Positions 17,271-25,676 of a DNA stretch of 44,577 bases are shown here, in pieces. Within the stretch, counting starts at the first letter, position 1; each line of letters starts with the position of its first letter. This DNA comes from Gemmatimonadota bacterium (GTDB lineage Bacteria > Gemmatimonadota > Gemmatimonadetes > Gemmatimonadales > Gemmatimonadaceae). The translations under genes and the position numbers were made by a program. The notes beneath the pieces were generated by a model. It saw nothing but the letters and a program-made list of their open reading frames with translations. It had not been told where the DNA came from and made no database searches. The DNA is taken from positions 1-44,577 of the forward strand of contig JAPLKT010000039.1 in NCBI GenBank assembly GCA_026387895.1, given 5' to 3'.

Positions 17271-17512
17271 TCGTCGTCCCCGTGTCCGGTAAGGGCGCGC
17301 GCCGAGACGATGCGCAACACCATGCCGCCCGAGACCGGTTCATTGAGCGCTACGGGGAGACCGCGGCTATCAGTGGTCGCGCGGGTACCGGCGACGAGTG
17401 CCTCAGCAATGGTGGCGTCGTGCGCACGAACGGCGTCGATCACCGTGGCGCCGCGAGCAACAGAGACTGCAGCGCCATTGACGAAGGCGCAGACCTCAAT
17501 GGGTTCGATCAT
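17267..17512 (-). CDS. Small beta-grasp-like protein of unknown function
   Basis: This 81-residue protein overlaps its neighbours by 4 bp on each side (ATGA and GTGA junctions), so translation is almost certainly coupled. The pattern VCAFVNGAAVSVARGATVIDAV, then GMVLRIVSAR, looks like a ThiS/MoaD or ferredoxin-type beta-grasp: two strands, a turn before a helix, and a final strand. It lacks the C-terminal diglycine of sulfur carriers and the cysteines of 2Fe-2S proteins. It could be a regulatory or scaffolding subunit for the flanking enzymes; that is a guess. I do not recognise the family. Confidence 0.7.
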   Translation of the reverse strand: MIEPIEVCAFVNGAAVSVARGATVIDAVRAHDATIAEALVAGTRATTDSRGLPVALNEPVSGGMVLRIVSARALTGHGDDE

Positions 17513-19245
17513 GGAAAATTATTGAGAGGACGAAGCGCGTCGAATGGACGCTCGTGGATCGAGGCAGCTGCGGCCGCCTGTTGTAGCGCATCCGGCGTCA
17601 GCGACCAGTTGCGGGTGAAATAGTCCGACGGCTTCAGTGTTTTCTTGGCCGTCACTTCGTCGATGAGTAGCTGACGGATTTCGAATTGCTTGTCGTGCAT
17701 CAGCGGCGCACCGCGAAGCATGGTGTAGCCCCCCGCCCCGCCCGCCCGATAGTTCGAGAGCGCAATGGTGAAAGTATCGCTGTCGCGCACGAGTGCGCCC
17801 TTCACCTTTAGCCCCGTAATGCGGGCGCCCGTCGGCTTGGAGAGGTCCATCGCGTACTCAGCGCCCGCGACCATCTCAAAGTTAAACGACGGAATTGAGG
17901 GGTCGGGGGTCACGCGCGTGCCCGTGACCTGCCAGTATCGTGCGCTCTGCTCGAGGTACTCGCGAAGCTGCTTGCCCGAGATCCGCAGCCCCTTGAGCGT
18001 GTTGTCATACGGATACAGGAGCGCGAGCTGCGCCACCGTCACGTTGCCCTTGGCAAGACGCGCCTCGGTTGAGAACGCCGCGGCTGAGGCCAAATCTGTC
18101 CCCGCCGCCTTGCGCATGACCTCAAGGACGAAGTCCATGATCGGGGTGTCCACGACTCGCGCCGAATCGGCACGCCAGTCGGTGGTGGTGGTACCGATCA
18201 CCGCGGTTGAATAGCTACGTGCCGCCTTGTGTCCCGCAGTCGCGGCGGCAGCGACAGCCGCCTGTTCGCCATGCCCCGTCGCGCGCACCACCTGGGCGTG
18301 CTTGGTGGTCACCGTGGCTTTTCCGCTTTCCACGCGGACACCGAGGTGCGCCACCGAGACGCTCGTCGCCCAGTTGCGGGGCTGCGTCAGGAGCACGCCA
18401 TTGATCAGCGTATCGGCCAGTTCGCGATGCGAGTGCCCAAAGACGATCAGGTCGATCCCCGGCACCTCCTTGGCCACCGTCGCCATCGGGTTTTCGCTCC
18501 CGAGCCCCGTCCCGACGGTGTCGTAGGAAGCCACGCCGTCTAGGCCGGCATGGGCGACCACGACAATCACCTGCGCACCGGCCGCGCGCGCCTCGGCGAC
18601 GGTGCGACGTACCGCCGGCACGATGTCGTCGATCGCAACCTTCCCCTGCAGATTCTCGGCGTCCCACACCATTGAGCCGGGGTTTGTGACGCCAATGATG
18701 CCGACCTTCACGCCGTCGCGCACCACGATTGTAAAGGGCGACCAGCGCTTCTTGCCGTCGAGGCTCCGCGAGTTGGCAGCCAAGAAGGGAAACGTGGCCT
18801 GGGCGCTCGCCCGCTCGAATGCGGGAATGCCATAGTTGAACTCATGGTTGCCGACGGCCACGGCGTCGTAGCGCATGGCGTTCATGGCCGCGATCACGGG
18901 GTGGGCCCCCTTCCCGTCGCGGGCCACATAGGTGAACGGGTTCCCCTGCAACAGATCGCCGGCGTCCACGAGCAACACGCGCCCGGGGTTCGCCGTCCGC
19001 ACCGAATCCACGATGGTGGCGGCCCGAGAGAGGCCGCGCCCCCCTTCGGCCGTGTCGGCGTAGTAGTCCCAGCCGCGGACCCGCCCGTGCACATCCGTCG
19101 TGGCAGTCACCACCAAATCGACCACCCGAGTGCCCTGTCGGCCTGCCGACTGCCCCACCAAGACCGCAGGGACCACTCCCGCAGGGACGGCGAAGAGCGC
19201 CATCGCCAAGGCAAGGCGCAGCAGGGGGGACGAACGTCGTTCCAT
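17509..19245 (-). CDS. Secreted 5'/3'-nucleotidase or 2',3'-cyclic phosphodiesterase (CpdB/UshA family)
   Basis: This is a 578-residue exported metallophosphoesterase. The N-terminus is a signal peptide (residues about 1-35). The metal-binding motifs are TTDVHGRV (D51, H53), DAGDLLQGNP (D97), GNHEFNYG (132-139), VAHAGLD and FGHSHRE. The C-terminal nucleotide-binding domain ends with the YDNTLKGLRISGKQL and SNYRAGGAGGY segments. The early WDYYAD, GLSRAATIV and HPVIAAMNAM pieces match CpdB-like 2',3'-cyclic phosphodiesterase/3'-nucleotidases better than UshA. It would release nucleosides and phosphate in the periplasm, and the nucleosides could then pass to the ADA and PNP encoded downstream. 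Confidence 0.92.
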   Translation of the reverse strand: MERRSSPLLRLALAMALFAVPAGVVPAVLVGQSAGRQGTRVVDLVVTATTDVHGRVRGWDYYADTAEGGRGLSRAATIVDSVRTANPGRVLLVDAGDLLQGNPFTYVARDGKGAHPVIAAMNAMRYDAVAVGNHEFNYGIPAFERASAQATFPFLAANSRSLDGKKRWSPFTIVVRDGVKVGIIGVTNPGSMVWDAENLQGKVAIDDIVPAVRRTVAEARAAGAQVIVVVAHAGLDGVASYDTVGTGLGSENPMATVAKEVPGIDLIVFGHSHRELADTLINGVLLTQPRNWATSVSVAHLGVRVESGKATVTTKHAQVVRATGHGEQAAVAAAATAGHKAARSYSTAVIGTTTTDWRADSARVVDTPIMDFVLEVMRKAAGTDLASAAAFSTEARLAKGNVTVAQLALLYPYDNTLKGLRISGKQLREYLEQSARYWQVTGTRVTPDPSIPSFNFEMVAGAEYAMDLSKPTGARITGLKVKGALVRDSDTFTIALSNYRAGGAGGYTMLRGAPLMHDKQFEIRQLLIDEVTAKKTLKPSDYFTRNWSLTPDALQQAAAAASIHERPFDALRPLNNFP

Positions 19246-19320
19246 CAGCGAAAGCTATGCGGAGACAGGGGACGCGGGGAGTGTCTCAGCACGGGATGCC
19301 CCCTCAAGCGATACTCCCTG

Positions 19321-19373
19321 TTGACGCCCCCGCTACAGTGGGCGACGATACAGGACTGTGACAGCACTGTAGC
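19321..19373 (+). promoter_or_regulatory. Candidate promoter/operator upstream of udk-phoB-phoR
   Basis: A perfect 9-bp inverted repeat, GCTACAGTG (19332-19340) and CACTGTAGC (19365-19373), lies 62 bp before udk. The right arm also takes part in an 11-bp-spaced direct repeat, CTGTGAC-AGCA-CTGTAGC (19356-19373), which has the geometry of a Pho box (CTGTCAT-N4-CTGTCAT). A TTGACG at 19321 could be a -35 element. Sequence match to known boxes is only partial. Confidence 0.4.
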
Positions 19374-19434
19374 TTCAGTTCCCGCGCCCAACTAAGGACA
19401 TTTCACTCGTGCACATTACCTTGCAGAATCGCCG

Positions 19435-20055
19435 ATGCGACCGCTGATTATCGGTATCGCCGGCGGGTCCGGTTCGGGTAAATCCACGGTGGCACGTCGT
19501 ATTGCCGACGCCCTGACGCCGGCAAAAGTCGCGTTCCTCGACATGGACGCGTACTACAAGCAACGCTCCGACCTGTCGATCGAAGAACGGCGGAAGTTGA
19601 ACTGGGATCATCCCGACGCCTTCGATCTGGACCTGCTCTCCGCGCATCTGATGGCGCTGGCCGACGGTAAAGCCATCGACAAGCCAGTCTACGATTTCGT
19701 GACACACCTGCGCACCGATCAGACGGTGCACATCGAGGCCGCTGATGTCATCGTCGTCGATGGTATCCTACTGTTCGTGGATGAGCGCGTGCGCGCGCGC
19801 TGCGATGTAAAAGTGTTCGTCGATGCCGATGCCGACGTACGACTCATCCGACGCATTCGCCGCGACATGGCCCAGCGAGGGCGTCCGCTCGAAGAGATCC
19901 TCGATCAGTACCTGACGACCGTACAGCCGATGCACCTGCAGTTTGTAGAACCCAGCAAGCGCTACGCCGACATCATTGTGCCGCGCGGTGGACATAACAC
20001 CGTGGCCATCGACTTGATTATCAACACTATCCTGCGCCGACTCCAGCCGAAGTGA
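19435..20055 (+). CDS. udk: Uridine kinase
   Basis: Phosphorylates uridine and cytidine to UMP and CMP in pyrimidine salvage. The 206-residue length is standard. The P-loop is GGSGSGKST (10-18), followed by FLDMDAYYK, the WDHPDAFDLDLL segment and KPVYDFVTHLRT (nucleoside binding). The lid RRIRRDMAQRGR and the end FVEPSKRYADIIVPRGGHN are typical. It is 7 bp upstream of the phoB-like gene, so the two are probably on one transcript. The adjacent minus-strand nucleotide salvage operon suggests a functional link. Confidence 0.95.
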   Translation: MRPLIIGIAGGSGSGKSTVARRIADALTPAKVAFLDMDAYYKQRSDLSIEERRKLNWDHPDAFDLDLLSAHLMALADGKAIDKPVYDFVTHLRTDQTVHIEAADVIVVDGILLFVDERVRARCDVKVFVDADADVRLIRRIRRDMAQRGRPLEEILDQYLTTVQPMHLQFVEPSKRYADIIVPRGGHNTVAIDLIINTILRRLQPK

Positions 20056-20062
20056 GAGCAAC

Positions 20063-20776
20063 GTGACAGAGCAGACCGTACCATTCGCCACTGACCGTGT
20101 CCTCATCGTGGACGACGAACCGGACATCGTCGCGCTCGTGGTCTATCATTTGGCGAAAGCGGGATACCGCGTGTCCACCGCCAGCTCCGGACCCGACGCC
20201 TTGGCACTCGCCAAGCGGGAGCGCCCTGCGTTAATCGTGCTCGACCTCATGCTCCCGGGCATGTCAGGATTCGAGGTGCTTGAACAACTGCGCGCCAACG
20301 AAGCCACACGCCATACCGCCGTGCTCATGCTGACGGCCCGCAAGGAAGAACCCGACCGGATTCGCGGACTCTCGCTCGGCGCTGACGACTATCTCACGAA
20401 ACCCTTCAGCCCGCAGGAAATGGTCCTGCGCGTGGCGGCAATCCTGCGACGTGTCTCGGCGCCCGCTGCGACGGCCGATGTCCTCACCATTGACGACATC
20501 GTCATCGATCGCGCGGCGAACACCGTCACGGTCAAGAACGAGCCGGTAGAACTGACCGCCACGGAGTACAAGTTGCTGCTGACACTCGCCGAGCGGCGTG
20601 GACGGACGCAGGCCCGCGCACACCTCCTCGAGAAGGTGTGGGACGCCGCCCCCGATATCCAGACGCGGACGGTCGATATGCACGTGCTCCGACTCCGCTC
20701 CAAGCTCGGCCCCTCGGGCGATTTGATCGAGACCGTCCGCGGCTTCGGCTACCGCATGAAGGCGTCGCACAGCTAG
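20063..20776 (+). CDS. phoB: OmpR/PhoB-family response regulator
   Basis: This is a 237-residue two-component regulator. The receiver domain has the acidic pair D17/D18, phosphoacceptor D61 (IVLDLMLPG), T91 and K113 (LTKPF). The C-terminal winged helix has [14 protein letters not shown] and the recognition segment [17 protein letters not shown]. The GTG start at 20063 follows GAGAG. The order phoB, then phoR 5 bp later, and the many phosphate genes downstream make PhoB the likely identity, but the domain alone would also fit other OmpR-type regulators. Confidence 0.88.
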   Translation: MTEQTVPFATDRVLIVDDEPDIVALVVYHLAKAGYRVSTASSGPDALALAKRERPALIVLDLMLPGMSGFEVLEQLRANEATRHTAVLMLTARKEEPDRIRGLSLGADDYLTKPFSPQEMVLRVAAILRRVSAPAATADVLTIDDIVIDRAANTVTVKNEPVELTATEYKLLLTLAERRGRTQARAHLLEKVWDAAPDIQTRTVDMHVLRLRSKLGPSGDLIETVRGFGYRMKASHS

Positions 20777-20781
20777 GACGC

Positions 20782-22500
20782 GTGAAACTCACCCAGCGCA
20801 TCCTCCTTGGGGCCATCGCCGTCGTTGGCTTCCTCGTCGTCACGATCGTGGTGGTGGTGAACCGCCAGCTCAGCCAACGGCTGCGCGATGAGACCACGAA
20901 GAATCTGGCGCGCGAAGCACGGTTCGTCGCGACCCAGTGGACCCCAACGACGAATCCGTCGGTGCTGGCGCGCACGGCGGGCGTTGCCCTCGGCCGACGC
21001 GTGACGCTCATTCGCGAGGATGGCGTCGTGCTTGGCGACACCGACTTCGAGGGGGAGGCGCTGGCACGGCTCGAGAACCATCTTACCCGCCCGGAAGTGG
21101 CCTCGGCGGTCAGCGGCGAGATTGGATCAGCAGTGCGCCCCAGCGCCTCGCGGGGTGACGTCGAACTCTATGTCGCCGTGCGCGCGCCGCTTGGCGTGGC
21201 CCGGGTGTCGGTGCCAACCGGATCGCTCGACGCGATTGTGGCGGCCGCTGGACGCGACGCTGCGTCGGCCGGCGCCGTCGCCCTTCTGGGTGCGCTGGTG
21301 CTCGCCTGGCTCTTTTCGCGGTCGGTGTCGCAACCCGTTGTTGAACTGCGCGACGTCGCCCGAGCGCTCGCCTCGGGAGACCTCACCCGACGGTCGAAAA
21401 TTCGTGCTCCAGGCGAGGTGGGGGATCTCGCCGTCGCCTTGGACCAACTCGCCGAACAGCTCTCCGCCAGACTCGCAGCGCTTCAAGCCGATGAGTCGCT
21501 CCTCCTCCAGCTGACAGAATCGCTCAACGAGGGCGTCATTGCGATCGATACGGATGCCATGGTGGTGCGCATCAACGAGACGGCCCGCCGCCTCCTGAAT
21601 GCGCGCGACGCACTGCCCTTCCATTCGGACCTCTTGCCCCGCGCCACCGCGCTCCGCGACGCCCTAGCCGGTGCCACCGCCGGCGACACGACAGACGACG
21701 CGGAACTCGTCATCAGTGGACGCACGCTGAACGTGACCGCGCGCCCCCTCGCTGGAGGCGGGGCGGTCCTCGCGCTCCTCGACCTGACCCGCGTGCGCCG
21801 ACTCGAAGCGGTACGCCGCGATTTCGTGGCGAACGTGTCGCACGAGCTCCGTACCCCCCTCACGATCGTTAGTGGATTCGCGGAAACGCTCGCCCAAGAC
21901 GACCCGCCGGCCGACAGTCGCCGGCAGTTCGCCGACCGAATTCTTGGCAACACCCGCCGGATGCAGCGCATTGTCGACGACTTGCTCGACCTCTCGCGCA
22001 TTGAAAGTGGCGGTTGGGTCCCCAATCCAATGACGCTCGACCTGCTCGCGGTCGCGTCGGATACCATTGCCGCTGCCTGTGATGCCGCGGACGCCAAGGG
22101 GCTCACCCTGTCGGTGGATATCCACCCCGAATCGGCCGTGCTGTTCGCCGACGCGACAGCCCTCCGTCAAGTCATTGGCAACCTCGTCGACAACGCGGTT
22201 CGGCACACGGCGACCGGCGCCGTCGTCATCTTTTCGCGGCCGCGCCCCGACGGCGGGGTCACGGTTGGGGTGCGCGACACCGGCGTGGGGATCCCGGCCG
22301 AACACCTCCCGCGGATTTTCGAGCGGTTCTATAGAGTTGATCCAGGGCGCGCGCGCGCCGAGGGCGGCACGGGACTCGGCCTTGCGATTGTTAAGCACTT
22401 GGTGGAGGCACACGGCGGAAAGGTCAAAGCCGAGAGCGTGCCTGGGGCTGGAACAACGATTATGGTGAATTTTCCAGCCAGTTCGCCCTTGCGCGGGTAA
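20782..22500 (+). CDS. phoR: Membrane sensor histidine kinase, PhoR-like
   Basis: This is a 572-residue kinase starting at GTG 20782 after AGGA. It has one membrane helix (residues about 7-27), an extracytoplasmic region of about 130 residues, a second helix (about 162-180) and a HAMP domain ([17 protein letters not shown]). A PAS-like domain (about 240-335) precedes H354 in the H-box ([14 protein letters not shown]). The ATPase part shows [22 protein letters not shown] and [18 protein letters not shown]. The HAMP-PAS-HisKA-HATPase order matches PhoR kinases that work with Pst/PhoU. The large periplasmic part suggests it may also sense an external signal. Confidence 0.9.
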   Translation: MKLTQRILLGAIAVVGFLVVTIVVVVNRQLSQRLRDETTKNLAREARFVATQWTPTTNPSVLARTAGVALGRRVTLIREDGVVLGDTDFEGEALARLENHLTRPEVASAVSGEIGSAVRPSASRGDVELYVAVRAPLGVARVSVPTGSLDAIVAAAGRDAASAGAVALLGALVLAWLFSRSVSQPVVELRDVARALASGDLTRRSKIRAPGEVGDLAVALDQLAEQLSARLAALQADESLLLQLTESLNEGVIAIDTDAMVVRINETARRLLNARDALPFHSDLLPRATALRDALAGATAGDTTDDAELVISGRTLNVTARPLAGGGAVLALLDLTRVRRLEAVRRDFVANVSHELRTPLTIVSGFAETLAQDDPPADSRRQFADRILGNTRRMQRIVDDLLDLSRIESGGWVPNPMTLDLLAVASDTIAAACDAADAKGLTLSVDIHPESAVLFADATALRQVIGNLVDNAVRHTATGAVVIFSRPRPDGGVTVGVRDTGVGIPAEHLPRIFERFYRVDPGRARAEGGTGLGLAIVKHLVEAHGGKVKAESVPGAGTTIMVNFPASSPLRG

Positions 22501-22644
22501 CCCGTACGCCGGGTGGGCCTGCCTGTCGTTACCTGTCCGTGACACAACCGAAGTAGAGCCGATACCAGGCGGTGGGAGCTTTAAGTCTGCAGTTCCGGCG
22601 CGTGTCCGCAACGCGACGTACCGCACTCCCGAACCCAACTGGCC
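22501..22644 (+). promoter_or_regulatory. Upstream region of the TonB receptor with CTGTC repeats
   Basis: Within this 144-bp gap, CTGTCGT (22523-22529) and CTGTCCG (22533-22539) form a 10-bp-spaced direct repeat followed by TGACAC. It resembles a Pho box with one base less spacing. No convincing -35/-10 pair could be fixed. The likely target is the receptor gene that starts at 22645. Confidence 0.3.
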
Positions 22645-25461
22645 ATGCGCCTCTCGTTTCGCTCGATTCTGATTGTTCTCCTCGTCGCGATCGCTCCGTT
22701 CGCGCTTCACGCGCAGAGCGGCACAGCGCAGAGCGGCACAGCGCCCGCCGCTGGCCGCATCGTCGGCCGCGTGATTGACGCCGCGACCGGACAAGGCATC
22801 ACCGACGTCGCCATTCAGATTGTCGGAACCACCACCGGCGGCATGTCCGGCCTCGAGGGACGATTCACGCTCTCCGGCGTCACGGCGGGCACCGTCACCT
22901 TGCAGGCACGCCGCATTGGCTTCGCTCCTAAGACTGTCACGGGAATTTTTGTTGAGCCCGGCAAGACGGTCGAACAGAACATCTCGCTGGCGCAGGCCGC
23001 TGCGCAGCTGAGCGCGCAGATGGTGACCGCCGCCGCCGAACGTGGCTCGGTGAGTGAGGCGCTCGATGCACAGCGCACCGCAACTGGTGTCGTGAGTGCC
23101 GTGACCGCCGAACAGATTGCCAAGAGCCCAGACGGCGACGCCGCGCAGGCTGTGAAGCGTGTGAGCGGAGTCACCGTTCAGGATGGCAAGTATGTGTTCG
23201 TCCGCGGCTTGGGTGAGCGCTACACTACGAGTTCGTTGAACGGCGCGCGAGTTCCGAGCCCCGAGCCTGAGAAGCGCGTGGTGCCGCTCGACATGTTCCC
23301 TGCAGGCTTGCTGCAGTCGATCACCACATCGAAGACGTTTACTCCTGACCTGCAGGGTGACTTCTCCGGCGCGCTCGTGGATATCAAGACGAAGGAGTTC
23401 CCGGCACGCCGCTCCTTCTCAATTCAGGCGGGCAGTGGCTACGCTGCCGGCGCGACGGGCTCGCAGGTGACCTCGGCGACTGCAACAGGTGGCGAGGAGC
23501 TGGCGATGGTCAACCACGGCCGCGACCTCCCAACGATTATCCGCAACCTTGGCAGCTTCAAGAACATCAACCTGAACCAGGGCGACATGAACATCCTGGT
23601 CGGGTCACTTCGCAACTCGTGGACACCGACGGTCCGCACCGCTGCCCCGCTGATGAACGGATCGGCGTCGATTGGCGGCAATGATCCCGTTCTTTTCGGC
23701 CACCGACTCGGGTATCTCTTCTCCGGGTCGATCACGTCGGGTACCGATACCAAGGACGATCAGATTCGCGCCTTGGCGGATCGCGGCACCACGCGCGGTA
23801 CCACGGTCGAGATGGATCGCTTCTCGGGTCGTGCGGTCAGCCAGAGCGTGCTGTGGGGCGGGCTGGCGAACCTGAGCACGATGATCGGCAACGGTTCGCG
23901 GGTCTCGTTCAACGGACTTTATAATCGTCAGGCCGATAACGACGCGCGCGTCGAGAACGGTGCGTTCACCGCCGACGCGGTCAACGTACGCATCAGCCGC
24001 ATGCAGTACGTGCAGCGCAGCATCTATTCGGGCCAGTTGGCCGGCGAACACCAGATCGGGACCCTGCAGAAGATCGAGTGGTACGCCACGGCGAGCGGTG
24101 TGCGGCGGTACGAGCCGGACCGTTCTGAGTTTGTGCAGGTGCTTGAGAAGGACACCCCGACTGGTCCAGTTGTGCCTCGTTGGCTCAGCGGTGGCAGCGG
24201 CGGCGCCGTGCGCACCTTCTCCGACCTCACCGAGAATAGCCACGAGTATTCGGCCAAGTACTCCCTAGACCTCGGCTCGGCCGCGCGGTTCGGCTCGATC
24301 AAGCTCGGATACCTGGCGCGCACGACGGCGCGTGACGCCCAGAGCTTGTCCTATTCGATTGCCGCGAACCCGTCGTTGACGACAAACGCCATCCGCGAAC
24401 TTCCGCCCGAGCAGTTGTTCGACGGGCGCTTCACCACCGCTTCCTCCAAGCTCTTCACCTTCGGCCCGCTCTCGCAGGGCGGTTCGTACATCGCGCGTGA
24501 CCAGATCCGGGCCGGCTTCCTGATGGCAGAGGTCCCGCTGAGCCGTTCGGTTCGCCTGATCGGTGGCGCTCGGTACGAGAACGACGACCTCGAAGTTGAT
24601 GCCTTCTCGACCCTCGGGTCGCCGGTACTCACGCACAAGGTGTGGAACGACGTCCTCCCGTCGCTCGCGCTCACCATGCAGCTCTCCAACACGCAGCAGC
24701 TGCGACTCTCCGCGTCGCGGACGTTGGCACGCCCCGAGTACCGCGAACTCTCGCCGATCATTAGCCGAGATGTGATTAACGGTGAGAACCTGCGCGGCGA
24801 CGAAACGCTGGAGCGCACGAATGTTACCAACGCCGACGTGCGCTGGGAGCTGTACCCGAGCTCGGGTGAGGTCCTCAGCATCGCGCTCTTCGGCAAGCAG
24901 TTCACGAACCCGATTGAGCGTGTGTACGGATCTGGTAGTGGTGGCACGAGCTTCGTGTTCTATACGAATGCCAAGAGCGCCGACAACTTTGGTATTGAGG
25001 TCGAGCTGCGCAAGGATCTTGACGGCTGGTTCGGCAAGGCGTTCGCACCGTTCTCGGTGTTTAGCAACGTCACGGTGATGCAGAGCCAGATCCACCTGTA
25101 TCCGAACACGCAGGCCTCGGCGACGAATCTCAGCCGTCGCATGGTGGGCCAGGCGCCATACGTCATCAACAGCGGTGTCTCGTACACCTCGGGCAATGGC
25201 AAGACCTCGGCGACCCTGTTGTTCAATCGGGTTGGTGAGCGGATCACCGCGGCCGGTGGCACCCCGTTGCCGGACGTCATTGAACAGCCGCGCAACGTGA
25301 TGGATTTCTCGCTGCGTTTGGCGCTTTCGTCGAACGTGACACTTCGGACCGATGCGAAGAACCTGCTCGATTCGCCGTACGAGGTGATTCAGGGCACGGT
25401 AACGCGCGAGTCATACCGCACCGGCCGGACCGTACAGGCCGGCCTGCAGTGGCGCCCGTAG
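22645..25461 (+). CDS. TonB-dependent outer-membrane receptor
   Basis: This is a 938-residue outer-membrane transporter energised by TonB. It has a signal peptide (cleavage near LHAQS) and a carboxypeptidase-regulatory-like beta-sandwich domain (about 37-112, starting GRIVGRVIDAATGQGI). The plug follows (about 145-260; VKRVSGVTVQDGKYVFVRGLGERY) and then a beta-barrel to the C-terminus (QAGLQWRP). A short Gln-Ser-Gly-Thr-Ala doublet follows the signal peptide. The substrate is not readable. Its position between phoR and pstS suggests uptake of phosphate or an organophosphate, but that is contextual. The gene is followed by a strong terminator. Confidence 0.92.
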   Translation: MRLSFRSILIVLLVAIAPFALHAQSGTAQSGTAPAAGRIVGRVIDAATGQGITDVAIQIVGTTTGGMSGLEGRFTLSGVTAGTVTLQARRIGFAPKTVTGIFVEPGKTVEQNISLAQAAAQLSAQMVTAAAERGSVSEALDAQRTATGVVSAVTAEQIAKSPDGDAAQAVKRVSGVTVQDGKYVFVRGLGERYTTSSLNGARVPSPEPEKRVVPLDMFPAGLLQSITTSKTFTPDLQGDFSGALVDIKTKEFPARRSFSIQAGSGYAAGATGSQVTSATATGGEELAMVNHGRDLPTIIRNLGSFKNINLNQGDMNILVGSLRNSWTPTVRTAAPLMNGSASIGGNDPVLFGHRLGYLFSGSITSGTDTKDDQIRALADRGTTRGTTVEMDRFSGRAVSQSVLWGGLANLSTMIGNGSRVSFNGLYNRQADNDARVENGAFTADAVNVRISRMQYVQRSIYSGQLAGEHQIGTLQKIEWYATASGVRRYEPDRSEFVQVLEKDTPTGPVVPRWLSGGSGGAVRTFSDLTENSHEYSAKYSLDLGSAARFGSIKLGYLARTTARDAQSLSYSIAANPSLTTNAIRELPPEQLFDGRFTTASSKLFTFGPLSQGGSYIARDQIRAGFLMAEVPLSRSVRLIGGARYENDDLEVDAFSTLGSPVLTHKVWNDVLPSLALTMQLSNTQQLRLSASRTLARPEYRELSPIISRDVINGENLRGDETLERTNVTNADVRWELYPSSGEVLSIALFGKQFTNPIERVYGSGSGGTSFVFYTNAKSADNFGIEVELRKDLDGWFGKAFAPFSVFSNVTVMQSQIHLYPNTQASATNLSRRMVGQAPYVINSGVSYTSGNGKTSATLLFNRVGERITAAGGTPLPDVIEQPRNVMDFSLRLALSSNVTLRTDAKNLLDSPYEVIQGTVTRESYRTGRTVQAGLQWRP

Positions 25462-25480
25462 CACCAACCGCAACGCAGGC

Positions 25481-25517
25481 AAGAGCCCTCGGTGCGATTC
25501 TCGCACCGGGGGCTCTT
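25481..25517 (+). terminator. Hairpin terminator after the TonB receptor
   Basis: A 17-bp stem with a single G-U type mismatch (arms 25481-25497 and 25501-25517) and a 3-nt loop lies 20 bp after the receptor stop. Confidence 0.85.
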
Positions 25518-25531
25518 CGCATATAACAAAA

Positions 25532-25595
25532 CTGTAAGAGGCGCGTGACCGTATCGTGACCAAACCGTAGTCGGGGCTGTACAGAGTCCCTGTTA
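25532..25595 (+). promoter_or_regulatory. Repeat-rich upstream region of the beta-helix lipoprotein gene
   Basis: The heptamer CGTGACC occurs at 25544-25550 and again at 25555-25561, an 11-bp period, with CTGTAAG at 25532. Further on there is the palindrome CTGTACAG, then CTGTTAC. Eleven-bp phased repeats are typical of OmpR/PhoB-family sites. The following gene starts at 25677. Confidence 0.35.
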
Positions 25596-25676
25596 CTTCG
25601 GAATGCGGTCGAACGCTTCGACGCGGGAATAACTGTGGAATCACACGTGCCCTATTCACTTCTTTTCGAGGATCGT

